From positions 4,774,001 through 4,838,000 of the forward strand of contig NZ_CP107931.1 in assembly GCF_036023875.1 (NCBI RefSeq): a stretch of 64,000 bases of DNA. The letters run 5' to 3'. Under the pieces are notes generated by a model. It was given only the letters and a program-made list of their open reading frames with translations, did not search any database and was not told the DNA's origin. The stretch is from Mycobacterium sp. NBC_00419 (GTDB lineage: Bacteria > Actinomycetota > Actinomycetes > Mycobacteriales > Mycobacteriaceae). A program made the position numbers and the translations under genes. Of the stretch, positions 26,572 through 33,978 are shown piece by piece (within the stretch, counting starts at the first letter, position 1; the number at the start of each line of letters is the position of its first letter).

Positions 26572-27008
26572 CCCTGCAGCGGGCCGAGCGAGGTCGGCGC
26601 CACCCCCAGCGAGGCCATCTACGGGGGTGCGTCGACTCGCCGGCCAAGCCCCGGTTCCGCAACGTCCGGCCGTTGGCAAGTCCACCAGTGGGGCAGCTGC
26701 GTGCGCAACTGGCTACCCACGCCACCGGCCGTAGCTGGTCTTGTGCTCGGGCGGAGATCCTCAGGCTTCAGAAAATCTAGGCCCGCAAACCGCAGACGAT
26801 GCGGTCCCACTCCGAGGCAGATTTCTCGGAGAGTCTGTGGGGCGCTCGGGGCGAACCGTTCGTGCGCCAGTCGAGGTTTGGCTGGAGCAGTAACCTTTGG
26901 CTTGCGACGTTGGTTGCGGTTCCGCGCCATAAGCGCAGCTTAGGGTGGGCCGCCGACACCCGGTGGACATCCGCTCAACCGCCTCTGGCTCAGCGCGGCG
27001 CAGAGTCG
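26572..27008. other. Intergenic stretch without a confident gene
   Basis: The 437 bases contain a minus-strand frame of 103 codons (26619-26930) with a basic start (MARNRNQRRKPKV), but no family likeness and an Arg/Pro-rich tail. It could be a decayed island gene. Other frames here look like chance. No RNA gene or repeat was seen. Confidence 0.4.
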
Positions 27009-28082
27009 TCAGATCGGCTCGGCGACGCTCCACCAGCACGACCTTAGCCACTCGTCCCCCCGCACCTCCACCTCGTACCTGACCCCAATCTCCTCAAGCC
27101 ACCGAAGCGCTCGTTCGGTCATCGCATAGACGGTTTGCGCCAACGCGGCTATGTCGGTGGCCTCACCGGCGGCGGGAATTGTGGCGAACATGTCCAGCAG
27201 GTCCGCCCAGAGCCCCTCCAGATAGCGGTCCCACTGCTCGGGCAATGGGTCCGGGGCCGACCGATCGGCACCGTCGTGGAAGCGGTAGGCGGCAGCATAT
27301 CCGACGCTCTTGACCAGTTCCTTCGCGGCGGTCAGGACGGTCCTGCACGCCAGGTGCCGGTCCGTGTCGTTCAAGCGAACGGATGCCGAGAGCGCCGCCC
27401 GGAACGCATGTAGGTCGTCGGACAGAGACTGGTCGTCATGTGGGAAGGGCTCGACGATGATGCGGTTGGCGGCAAGATCGCACTGGTACTCGTTGATCGC
27501 CTCGGCGAACGGCAGCAGGAGGTCGTTCACCGCGGGGGATTCGCCTCGGGCGGCCTCAGCCAGATCCCCGGTGTCCAGTGCAGCGAGAGTCTGGACGATG
27601 TGTTGCGGCTCGTGCGCCGCGAGGTGTGCGAGCGTAGCGGACCTGTACCCGACCTGTTCATCGCTGTCCGCTTGCGCGCTGATGAATAGGTTGCCGTCCA
27701 CGACGATGTCGAAGCCGCTCCCGTCGGCGCGCGTGATGGTCTTTGCCACAGCGATGTTCGCGCCGCGGTCGACGGTGTAAGCGGCCCCCGCCGCCGGCCC
27801 GAACTGCTCCGGCGCGACGTGCGCAAGAGTGACGGCCATGTCGATCGCGGGCCACACGGACACCGTCGTACCGGGCGGCACGACATCGTTCACCGTCTGC
27901 GTGAAGGAGCGGACGCGCTCTGCTATGAGTCCGGGGGTCTGATGCAGACCAGGGATTCTCGGTAGCCCACGGGTGCGCTTGAACTCGGCGATCGTGTGTG
28001 GCCTGACGTCAGGACCGAACTTGAACCGCACAGCGGTGCGCGGTGTTGGTGGCGCCTTGGTGCTCCTGCGCTTGCTCGACAT
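27009..28082 (-). CDS. HExxH putative zinc metallopeptidase-like protein
   Basis: A 357-residue protein with no signal peptide or membrane helix. It carries H157-E158-P-Q-H161, the HExxH zinc motif, in a helix (ATLAHLAAHEPQHIVQTL). A second helix, NEYQCDLAANR, has E198 and D202 as possible third ligand and support, as in gluzincins of the M48 or ImmA/IrrE type. A proline inside HExxH is unusual and may mean reduced or no activity. The rest shows beta-rich (AYTVDRGANIAVAKTITR) then helical parts with no known domain. It is the last substantial island gene on this strand. Target unknown. Confidence 0.55.
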   Translation of the reverse strand: MSSKRRSTKAPPTPRTAVRFKFGPDVRPHTIAEFKRTRGLPRIPGLHQTPGLIAERVRSFTQTVNDVVPPGTTVSVWPAIDMAVTLAHVAPEQFGPAAGAAYTVDRGANIAVAKTITRADGSGFDIVVDGNLFISAQADSDEQVGYRSATLAHLAAHEPQHIVQTLAALDTGDLAEAARGESPAVNDLLLPFAEAINEYQCDLAANRIIVEPFPHDDQSLSDDLHAFRAALSASVRLNDTDRHLACRTVLTAAKELVKSVGYAAAYRFHDGADRSAPDPLPEQWDRYLEGLWADLLDMFATIPAAGEATDIAALAQTVYAMTERALRWLEEIGVRYEVEVRGDEWLRSCWWSVAEPI

Positions 28083-28291
28083 CGGAACAGTGTGCGGCTG
28101 GCCACCGACAAGTCATGCTCCCCCGCCGCCGCGGCCTACCGTCCACGCCGCAGGGTGGGTGACGTCCTGACGATCACTCGTGCCTAGAAGGCGCGACGGC
28201 TATGCAGGGGCGCCCCCGCTGGCAAGTCACTGCCGCCATGTCCGAGAAGGAGATCGGGACTGATGCTGTTCAAACTCGGCCGCCAGATAAT

Positions 28292-28672
28292 TCAGAGGCC
28301 CGGCAAGATCCGACGACCGCCAGGTTTGATGAGATATCCACCAGATCCATTGGAGCCGGGCAGCCGAAAAACGTTGTAGCACAGATTACTTGAGAAGACT
28401 TCGGCTTCTTCTGGTAACGCTTCATATTCGATCTCTGCATATGATGGACCACCAGAGGGCGGAACGCTGAGAGGCGCCAATAGGGCCGGCCCGTACCGAG
28501 CGACATCGGACGGACGGCAGGACACTTTCTGGTGCCTGAACGCGGTGCCCATTTCTATAAGCCGGGTCGCACCATGCGTCAATCCCAAGCCGTTGTGGAT
28601 GGTGCCCGCCCCTCGGGGGACCGCCCATCCTCGGCCCTTCCAGTACAGGTTGCCCGCCTTTGGTCGCTTCAT
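28292..28672 (-). CDS. Hypothetical protein at the right edge of the island
   Basis: A 126-codon frame starting at ATG 28672, 20 bases from the right repeat. The sequence has mixed composition (NLYWKGRGWAVPRGAG; LTHGATRLIEMGTAFRHQ; YEALPEEAEVFSSNLCYNVF) more like a real protein than an antisense frame, but no family is recognised. A stop-free frame also exists on the plus strand over the same bases. Codon use is atypical for the chromosome. It may be a decayed gene. Confidence 0.3.
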   Translation of the reverse strand: MKRPKAGNLYWKGRGWAVPRGAGTIHNGLGLTHGATRLIEMGTAFRHQKVSCRPSDVARYGPALLAPLSVPPSGGPSYAEIEYEALPEEAEVFSSNLCYNVFRLPGSNGSGGYLIKPGGRRILPGL

Positions 28673-28937
28673 GCGTACGTTCGATCACGCAGCCGACTCG
28701 TCGGTCTTCTTCGGCGCGGACGGCGAGACCCACACCGCGCGCATCGGCCGAGAACGGGCCGCCAAGACCCTCTGTCAGCGCTGCCCGGTCATGGTGGAGT
28801 GCCGAAGGCATGCCCTGGCCACCGGTGAGCCGTACGGAATCTGGGGCGGTCTGTCGGCATCCGAGCGCCAGCAATTGCTACTGCCTCAGCGGCCTCAGCG
28901 CCGGGTATTGGACAGTTCCCGCAGCATCGCGTTGTAG
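28671..28937 (+). pseudogene. 3' part of the whiB gene, right of the island
   Basis: The frame from ATG 28671 (88 codons) begins with six island-derived codons, then runs through the 98-bp repeat into the authentic WhiB C-terminus: CPVMVECRRHAL (fourth Cys, in C-x2-C-x5-C), then GEPYGIWGGLSASERQQLL. The first cysteine (RGVC) is missing. Joined to 21641-21810 in frame, it would give a 105-residue WhiB close in length and sequence to M. tuberculosis WhiB3 (about 102 residues). The 3' end overlaps the converging CtaG gene by 43 bases. Confidence 0.85.
28692..28789 (+). repeat. 98-bp direct repeat, right copy (candidate attR)
   Basis: Identical over 98 bases to 21713-21810 and in the same orientation. 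It defines the right edge of the island. After it the sequence continues as the normal whiB 3' end. Confidence 0.9.
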
Positions 28938-30838
28938 GCGTCGAGGTCGTCGCCGTAGTTCGCGTCGGCGTGCCGGTCGGTACGCGTAGCGAGCTTGCGG
29001 TCCTGGCGGGCCCACTGCACCACCAGGGCGATGACCACCACGATCACCGGCAGTTCGCTTGAGCCCCAGGCGATTGCGCCGCCGAGGTGCTGGTCGTCGA
29101 GCAGGCTGGACAGCCACGGCAGATCCAGCTTGCTGTAGAAGCTGTCCCCGATGACCGACGTCATGGTCATGGTGGCGATGCCGAAGAAGGCGTGGAACGG
29201 CATCACCGCGAACAACATGGCGAGCCGGCCGATGAAGGGCAGCCGGCGCGGGCCGGGATCGATGCCGATGATGCCCCAGAAGAACAGGTAGCCGGTGATC
29301 AGGAAGTGCACGGTCATGAACTCATGACCCCAGTGGTAGCGCACCAGCGTGTCGAACAGCGGCGTGAAGTACACCGCGTAGAGCGATCCGACGAACAGGA
29401 CGAACGCCGTCGCCGGATGCGACAGGAACCGCGACACCGGTGAATGCACCAGCCACATCAGCCATTCCCGCGGCCCCGGCGGTTGGCCGGCCGCCGCGGC
29501 GGGCAGCGTCCGCAACGCCAGGGTGATCGGGGCGCCCAGCACCAGGAACACCGGGATGAACATGTTCAGTGCCATGTGCTCGGACATGTGGACGCTGAAC
29601 ATGGCCGAGCCGTAGGCCCGCACACCCGAACTGGTGGCCAGCAGCAGCGCCAGGCAACCGAGCAGCCAGGCCACCAGCCGGCCCGGCGGCCAGGCGTCGC
29701 CGCGGCGGCGCAGCCGGACCACCCCGACGACGTAGAGCGCGGCCAGCACCACCGCGGCGACCCCGAGTAGCACATCGAAACGCCAGACCGTCAGCAGCCG
29801 AACCACATTCGGCGGCTGGGGGAGTTCGTACCCGAGGAAGACGTCCCACGCGGTGAACTTGTGGGCCAGCAGCCGCGGTGCGGTCTGGGTCGCCATCGCC
29901 GAGACCGCCGCGAGCGCGACGATCATCGCCACCGCACCGGCGGGACTGGGTGTTTCGGCCGTGCGGGTCCGCAGCCGGGCGATGTCGAGCAGCACGGTCA
30001 CCAGCAGCACCGCGCCCGCCAGCAGTCCCAGCCGCCCGTAGTCCGTGCCGGCGAGCGAGCCTGGGTCGGTCAGCAGGTACAGCAGCAGCCCGCCGTAACC
30101 GAGCGCCACGGCAGCGGCGATGACCTCGACCAGCAGGACTCGGTGCCGCAGCGCAGCCTCCGGCGGTGCCACGGCCGCGCTGATCTTCGTCCCGGCCAGC
30201 ACGGCCAGCGCGAGGGAGAACACGATGACGGCGCTCGTCGAATAGTCATGGTCGGGTCCCTGCCCGGCGTTCCCGGTCACCGCGACGGCGAGCACCGCGA
30301 TCAGGCTCGGGATCAGCAACGCCACGTGCCAGACCCAGCGCACCGTCAGACGCAGCGCGACGGCGACGACGGCGGCGAACACGGCCACCGCCACCCAGCC
30401 GCGGGCCATCTCCGAGGCGCCCACTGCCGAACCGATGCCGCCGCCGCTGACCAGGCGGGAAACCGACACGCCGGAATCATTGGCCGCCTGGACCACCACC
30501 ATGACCCCCGCGGTAGCCGCCCACAGCGGTGCAACCCGTTCGGCGAGCAGATGCACGCGGAATGAGGACGCGTCGAGCACCCCGCGTTCATCGGGGCACG
30601 CCGTGACGACGACGAAGACCAGCGCACCAAGGCAGATCGCGCCGGCCAGCATGGCGGTGAAGCTGCCGACGATCTCGGCGGCGCTGGTCAGCAGTCCGGG
30701 GAAGGAGTCCCCGGTTATCAGGAAGCGGGCGTTGCCGGACGCCGCGGCGTAGCCGATCAGGGCTGCGGCCATGGCGAGGTATCCGCCGACCAGGGTCCAT
30801 CGTCCGGCGGGTCGGGTGCCCGTGCGGCTCGACTCCAT
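28895..30838 (-). CDS. CopD/CtaG-type copper-related membrane protein (Rv0102-like)
   Basis: A 647-residue polytopic membrane protein with about 14-16 helices. The N-terminal half resembles CopD copper-resistance membrane proteins. The C-terminal half, from about residue 330, has the CtaG/caa3-assembly pattern with conserved Met/His: [46 protein letters not shown] and [12 protein letters not shown]. These residues fit Cu handling for cytochrome oxidase assembly or copper uptake. The fusion architecture and length match M. tuberculosis Rv0102, which lies beside ctpB and the nrp operon there. The soluble C-terminal tail is charged. The ATG at 30838 lies 11 bases from an inverted repeat operator candidate. 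Confidence 0.88.
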   Translation of the reverse strand: MESSRTGTRPAGRWTLVGGYLAMAAALIGYAAASGNARFLITGDSFPGLLTSAAEIVGSFTAMLAGAICLGALVFVVVTACPDERGVLDASSFRVHLLAERVAPLWAATAGVMVVVQAANDSGVSVSRLVSGGGIGSAVGASEMARGWVAVAVFAAVVAVALRLTVRWVWHVALLIPSLIAVLAVAVTGNAGQGPDHDYSTSAVIVFSLALAVLAGTKISAAVAPPEAALRHRVLLVEVIAAAVALGYGGLLLYLLTDPGSLAGTDYGRLGLLAGAVLLVTVLLDIARLRTRTAETPSPAGAVAMIVALAAVSAMATQTAPRLLAHKFTAWDVFLGYELPQPPNVVRLLTVWRFDVLLGVAAVVLAALYVVGVVRLRRRGDAWPPGRLVAWLLGCLALLLATSSGVRAYGSAMFSVHMSEHMALNMFIPVFLVLGAPITLALRTLPAAAAGQPPGPREWLMWLVHSPVSRFLSHPATAFVLFVGSLYAVYFTPLFDTLVRYHWGHEFMTVHFLITGYLFFWGIIGIDPGPRRLPFIGRLAMLFAVMPFHAFFGIATMTMTSVIGDSFYSKLDLPWLSSLLDDQHLGGAIAWGSSELPVIVVVIALVVQWARQDRKLATRTDRHADANYGDDLDAYNAMLRELSNTRR

Positions 30839-30848
30839 CGCCGCTAGT

Positions 30849-30867
30849 CTACGACTCTTCGTCGTAG
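30849..30867. promoter_or_regulatory. Inverted repeat operator candidate before the CtaG gene
   Basis: CTACGAC (30849-30855) and GTCGTAG (30861-30867) form a perfect 7-bp inverted repeat with a 5-base spacer, ending 11 bases upstream of the CopD/CtaG start. TAC...GTA palindromes of this size are bound by BlaI/CopY-type repressors, which often control CtaG-like or copper genes. No such regulator is in the window. Confidence 0.45.
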
Positions 30868-30948
30868 TGAATCCCGTGCGGTGGGAACTACGGGGCGCCG
30901 CCGGTCGACCAATGCAGACATGTTCCCGAGATCGAAAGATGATGGCCG

Positions 30949-31608
30949 ATGATCCAGGATCTGACGGTGCGCTGGGTCGTCACGCTGCTGTTCGTGCTCA
31001 GCGCCGCGGAGTGCGGTTTCGCTATCGCCACCGGGCATCGCCGCTGGCCCAGCGTCGTCAGCTACTCGCTGCACGCGATCATGGCGGTGGCCATGGCTGT
31101 GATGGCCTGGCCGCGTGGCGCCGCCCTGCCGACGGTCCCGCCGATGCTGTTCTTTCTGCTCGCCACGGTGTGGTTCGCCGCCATCGCGGCAAGTGCGGCG
31201 GGGGCCGGCCATCGGTTGGTGACCGGCTACCACGCGCTGATGATGCTGGCGATGGCGTGGATGTACGCGGCGATGAACGGGCGCATTCTGCCCGGCGAGC
31301 CGTCGGGGTCCACGGATGCCGCCGGCTCGGGCGGTCACCACTCGGGTCATATGAACATGCCGGGAATGGATATGCCGGACATGCCGATGGGGGACCCGGC
31401 GCCCGCGGGCGGCGGGTATCCGGCCTGGATCGCCACGCTGAACTGGGTGTGCACCATCGGCTTCGCTGTTGCGGCGGTGGTGTGGCTGTACCGGTATCTC
31501 GCCGCGCGCCAGTCCCGGTCATCCGGCGACGCGGTGCACCAACTGGGTCTGCTCAGCCAGGCGATGATGGCGATCGGTATGGCGGTGATGTTCGCGGTGA
31601 TGCTGTAG
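30949..31608 (+). CDS. DUF5134-type membrane protein with Met/His-rich loop
   Basis: A 219-residue membrane protein with about six helices. Between helices 4 and 5, residues 130-150 form a loop rich in His and Met (H130, H131, H134, M135, M137, M140, M142, M145, M147), a composition typical of extracytoplasmic Cu(I)/Cu(II)-binding segments. His and Met residues also occur in the helices (H41, H88, H95). Overall it resembles actinobacterial DUF5134 proteins, whose role is not established. It is transcribed divergently from the CopD/CtaG gene, with 110 bases between starts. The GATGATCC-type start region offers ATG 30949. A copper-related role is inferred from loop and context. Confidence 0.7.
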   Translation: MIQDLTVRWVVTLLFVLSAAECGFAIATGHRRWPSVVSYSLHAIMAVAMAVMAWPRGAALPTVPPMLFFLLATVWFAAIAASAAGAGHRLVTGYHALMMLAMAWMYAAMNGRILPGEPSGSTDAAGSGGHHSGHMNMPGMDMPDMPMGDPAPAGGGYPAWIATLNWVCTIGFAVAAVVWLYRYLAARQSRSSGDAVHQLGLLSQAMMAIGMAVMFAVML

Positions 31609-31624
31609 GCGTTGCGACCCGATC

Positions 31625-31684
31625 GCCGACAGTAACGCCACGGCGGCCGAAGGCCCGATTTTCCGCCGTGAGGTTACTGTCGGC
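31625..31684. repeat. 60-bp palindromic intergenic element, copy 1
   Basis: Arms 31625-31646 (GCCGACAGTAACGCCACGGC...) and 31663-31684 pair at 20 of 22 positions across a 16-base loop, between convergent genes. The same element is at 55131-55190 in the opposite orientation. It probably acts as a two-way terminator and is a dispersed REP-like repeat. Confidence 0.8.
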
Positions 31685-31703
31685 ATTCCGCGGGCGTTCG
31701 CCG

Positions 31704-32420
31704 TCAGGCCGCGGAGCCGTCGGTGGGGTAGAGGTGACCGCGCCGGCGTCCGCGCGCGGCATTGTCGGGCAGCACCAGGCCGTCGGTCGCCGCGGCGGCG
31801 TCGGAGCGGCCGTCGGGCCCCGGCGTGCGGTCGGCGCGCCAGACCAGCAGTGCCGCAACCGTGCCGAGCAGGACGGGGAGGTGACTCAGAATCCGGTCGA
31901 GGGTGACCGCACCGGTCATCGCGTCGCTGACGACGTAGCCGGCCAGGGTCACGGTGAACACTGTGAGCACACCGGCCAGCCCGGCGGCGGCGCCCGGGCG
32001 CACCGCGGCGACGATCATCACCACGCCCAGCGCTGCCGACCATGCGGTCGACTCGTTGAGGAGATGCCCGGCCATCATGGCGTGGTGACCGGCCGAGGTC
32101 CCGACGTTGGCGCCGAAGCCCTGCGCGATGGCCAGCACCAGTTGGGCGACACCGATTGCCCCCAGCGCCCAGCGCTGCCCCCCCGCGGCCCAGGCCGGTG
32201 CCAACGTGCGCCGCGCGGGCTCGGCGGGTGCGGCGACAGCCTGCACCTGCGACCGGCCCGCCAGGCGGCGCAGCAGTTGGGTCTGATCGACGGCGCGCGA
32301 GTACCACTCGCGGCACGTGTCACACGTGCCGAGGTGCTCGTCGACGCGGGGTGCCGGGACAGGCTCCCGTTCTCCGTCGATCCGAGCTGATAGCGCCTCG
32401 CGGGCGACATCGCAGTCCAC
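31704..32420 (-). CDS. Zinc-finger (zf-HC2) anti-sigma-like membrane protein (Rv0093c-like)
   Basis: A 238-residue protein. The N-terminus holds the H29-x3-C33-x2-C36 zinc motif (DEHLGTCDTC) that defines ZAS/zf-HC2 anti-sigma domains. Four or five hydrophobic helices follow, roughly 82-205, and then a charged C-terminus. It resembles M. tuberculosis Rv0093c as I recall it. Its cognate sigma factor is not adjacent, but sigC is the only sigma gene in the window, 13 kb away in the same copper-related neighbourhood. Regulation of SigC by this protein is therefore a reasonable but untested inference. The ATG at 32420 is close to the zinc motif, as expected. Confidence 0.75.
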   Translation of the reverse strand: MDCDVAREALSARIDGEREPVPAPRVDEHLGTCDTCREWYSRAVDQTQLLRRLAGRSQVQAVAAPAEPARRTLAPAWAAGGQRWALGAIGVAQLVLAIAQGFGANVGTSAGHHAMMAGHLLNESTAWSAALGVVMIVAAVRPGAAAGLAGVLTVFTVTLAGYVVSDAMTGAVTLDRILSHLPVLLGTVAALLVWRADRTPGPDGRSDAAAATDGLVLPDNAARGRRRGHLYPTDGSAA

Positions 32421-32497
32421 GAGTCAATAGTCGCGCACCGGGGCCGGATTGTTCCAGCTGATCGGGATTGGCCTACTGCTCGACTAGATTCCTAGTC

Positions 32498-32830
32498 ATG
32501 GACGGGCCAGGCGACGAGGTGACGGTCGAACGTGCCTCCTCTGCGCTGGCCGACGTGGACATCAACGGCTGGACGCAGCGCTTCGACCTGCTCAGCGACC
32601 CGCACCGACTGGAAATCCTGCTCTGCCTGCACCGCGCCCCCGGAATCTGCGTCGGCGATCTCGCGTCGGCGCTGGGCAGGTCGGAAAACGCTGTCTCGCA
32701 AGCACTTCGGGTGCTGCGCCAGCAGGGATGGGTGACCTCGACGCGGGTCGGCCGGTTGGTCAGCTACCGTCTCGAAGATCACACCGTGCACGATCTGCTG
32801 CACTGGATCGGCGCCGCGCACAGTGAGTAA
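32498..32830 (+). CDS. ArsR/SmtB-family metal-responsive regulator
   Basis: A 110-residue winged-helix repressor. The core FDLLSDPHRLEILLCLHRAPGICVGDLASALGRSENAVSQALRVLRQQGWV is a standard ArsR domain, shown here in pieces of the pattern DPHRLEIL, VGDLA, and NAVSQALRVLRQ. The last helix is rich in possible ligands (D94, H95, H98, H102, H108), similar in type to the alpha5/C-terminal Ni/Co sites of NmtR, KmtR and CzrA. It precedes the cobalt/nickel transporter genes and probably represses them until Co(II) or Ni(II) binds. The ATG at 32498 is chosen; an in-frame start at 32468 adds 10 unconserved residues. Confidence 0.85.
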   Translation: MDGPGDEVTVERASSALADVDINGWTQRFDLLSDPHRLEILLCLHRAPGICVGDLASALGRSENAVSQALRVLRQQGWVTSTRVGRLVSYRLEDHTVHDLLHWIGAAHSE

Positions 32831-32836
32831 CCAATA

Positions 32837-32861
32837 GTTCATCTGAACATGTAGACAGATG
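32837..32861. promoter_or_regulatory. Candidate ArsR-type operator before cbiM
   Basis: GTTCATCTGAAC (32837-32848) is a 5-2-5 palindrome, and CATCTG (32840-32845) also repeats inverted as CAGATG (32856-32861). The AT-rich TGAAC half-sites resemble SmtB/ArsR operators. It lies in the 97-bp gap between the ArsR-type gene and cbiM, where the sensor would be expected to act. Confidence 0.45.
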
Positions 32862-32927
32862 ACGGCTGCCCGCACTAGGTTGGAATGCGGCCGCCAGCAG
32901 GGCGCCCGTTTCGGCGAGGAGGCACGC

Positions 32928-33635
32928 GTGAGCGTCCAGATCACGGCCATGCATATGAGCGATGGCCTGGTGAACGCTCCCACCTCGGTGATGTTCGGAG
33001 CCCTCGCGATCGCCGCCGTGGGCTTCTGCGCCTGGCGGGCCCGGGCCGAACTCGACGAGCGCGCGGTTCCGTTGGCGGGTCTGGTTGCGGCGTTCATCTT
33101 CGCCGTGCAGATGATCAACTTCCCGATCCTGCCCGGTGTCAGCGGGCACCTTCTCGGTGGTGCGCTGGCCGCGATCCTCGTCGGCCCGTCCACCGGTGTG
33201 CTGTGTATCGCCATCGTGCTGATCGTCCAGTCGCTGCTGTTCGCCGACGGGGGCGTGACGGCGCTCGGGATGAACATCACCAACATGGCCCTGATCGGGG
33301 TGGCCGCCGGCTACTCGACCGCGGTCGTTCTGTTCGCGGTGGTTCGACGCCAGGGCAAGGAGCGCTCGGTGCCGGCACTCGGTGTCGTCGCTTTCGTGTC
33401 CGCTGTGGTCGGAACGGTGTGCGCATCAATGGGTTTCGTCATCGAGTACGCGATCGGGGGAGCGGCGCCCACCTCGCTGACCACGGTGGCGACCTACATG
33501 CTCGGCACCCACGTCCTGATCGGAATCGGTGAAGGGGTGATCACCGCGGTCACGGTCATGGCGGTGGCCCGGTCGCGGCCCGACCTGGTGTATCTCCTTC
33601 GGCGCAGTCGCACCGAGACGCCGGTGCCGGCATGA
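32928..33635 (+). CDS. cbiM: ECF cobalt/nickel transporter, substrate-binding membrane subunit
   Basis: A 235-residue CbiM/NikM protein with about six helices. The family's Met-His motif occurs as M8-H9-M-S-D-G-L, followed by the conserved VNAPTSVM, a NFPILPGVSGHLLGG loop carrying the second metal-site His, and NITNMALIG. In known structures the free N-terminal Met-His coordinates the metal. Here a strong ribosome-binding site (GAGGAGG, 5 bases before GTG 32928) places that motif at residues 8-9, while ATG 32949 would place it at 1-2. Either N-terminal trimming or the later start is needed. Operon with cbiNQO; supplies cobalt for cobalamin. Confidence 0.9.
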   Translation: MSVQITAMHMSDGLVNAPTSVMFGALAIAAVGFCAWRARAELDERAVPLAGLVAAFIFAVQMINFPILPGVSGHLLGGALAAILVGPSTGVLCIAIVLIVQSLLFADGGVTALGMNITNMALIGVAAGYSTAVVLFAVVRRQGKERSVPALGVVAFVSAVVGTVCASMGFVIEYAIGGAAPTSLTTVATYMLGTHVLIGIGEGVITAVTVMAVARSRPDLVYLLRRSRTETPVPA

Positions 33636-33973
33636 GGCAGCACTGGCGGTTCTGGGCCGGGTTCCTCGCGGCCATCGTGGTGATCGCGGGAGTGGTGTCC
33701 TACTTCGCCAGCTCCAGCCCCGACGGACTGGATTCGGCGACGCTGCAGGGCTGCCAGGTCGTCGACGCCCCGCATGGTGAGCAGCTGACCGGCAACTGCA
33801 TCGCCCAGCACGCCACCGAGCACCCGATGTCGGTGTCCCCGCTGGCCGACTACACCGTCTTCGGGCATTCCGGAAGCGTCGGACTGGCCGGAATCATCGG
33901 AGCTTTCGCCGTGCTGGCGCTGGCCGGCGGGGCGTTCTGGCTGCTCGCCCGCAGCCGACGCTCCGGGAACTGA
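33632..33973 (+). CDS. cbiN: ECF cobalt transporter accessory subunit CbiN
   Basis: A 113-residue protein with two membrane helices (about residues 8-26 and 84-104) and an extracytoplasmic loop. It contains the CbiN hallmark PDGL (SSPDGLDSATLQ) after the first helix, and SPLADYTVFG before the second. CbiN helps load metal into CbiM. The loop is longer than usual and holds two cysteines (GCQVV and GNCIAQH) and several histidines. The gene overlaps cbiM by 4 bases (ATGA). Confidence 0.88.
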   Translation: MRQHWRFWAGFLAAIVVIAGVVSYFASSSPDGLDSATLQGCQVVDAPHGEQLTGNCIAQHATEHPMSVSPLADYTVFGHSGSVGLAGIIGAFAVLALAGGAFWLLARSRRSGN

Positions 33974-33978
33974 ACCCC

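Larger units (their letters stand above)
21811..28691. mobile_element. 6.9-kb accessory island inserted in whiB
   Basis: The island is the 6881 bases between two perfect 98-bp direct repeats lying inside a whiB gene. Its gene density is low and its codon use is less GC-biased than the neighbours. Contents: an Ntn-hydrolase-like gene, a possible HhH-type gene, a VOC gene, a short unknown gene, a winged-helix-like gene, a small two-helix membrane protein and an HExxH protein. I recognise no integrase, transposase, relaxase or phage structural gene. It may therefore be a satellite-type or decayed integrative element whose recombinase is elsewhere. Removal of one repeat and the island would rejoin whiB in frame. 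Confidence 0.75.

Noticed and set aside
26761..27051. A 96-codon minus-strand frame between the small membrane protein and the HExxH gene
   Set aside because: Arg/Thr/Pro-rich, no motif, and overlaps the HExxH gene's 3' end.
21713..28789. Composite transposon bounded by insertion sequences
   Set aside because: The 98-bp repeats are coding segments of whiB, with no terminal inverted repeats and no transposase in between.
32831..32927. Cobalamin riboswitch in front of cbiM
   Set aside because: The gap is only 97 bases, too short for a B12 riboswitch, and no B12-box-like sequence was seen. Control by the ArsR-type protein is more likely.
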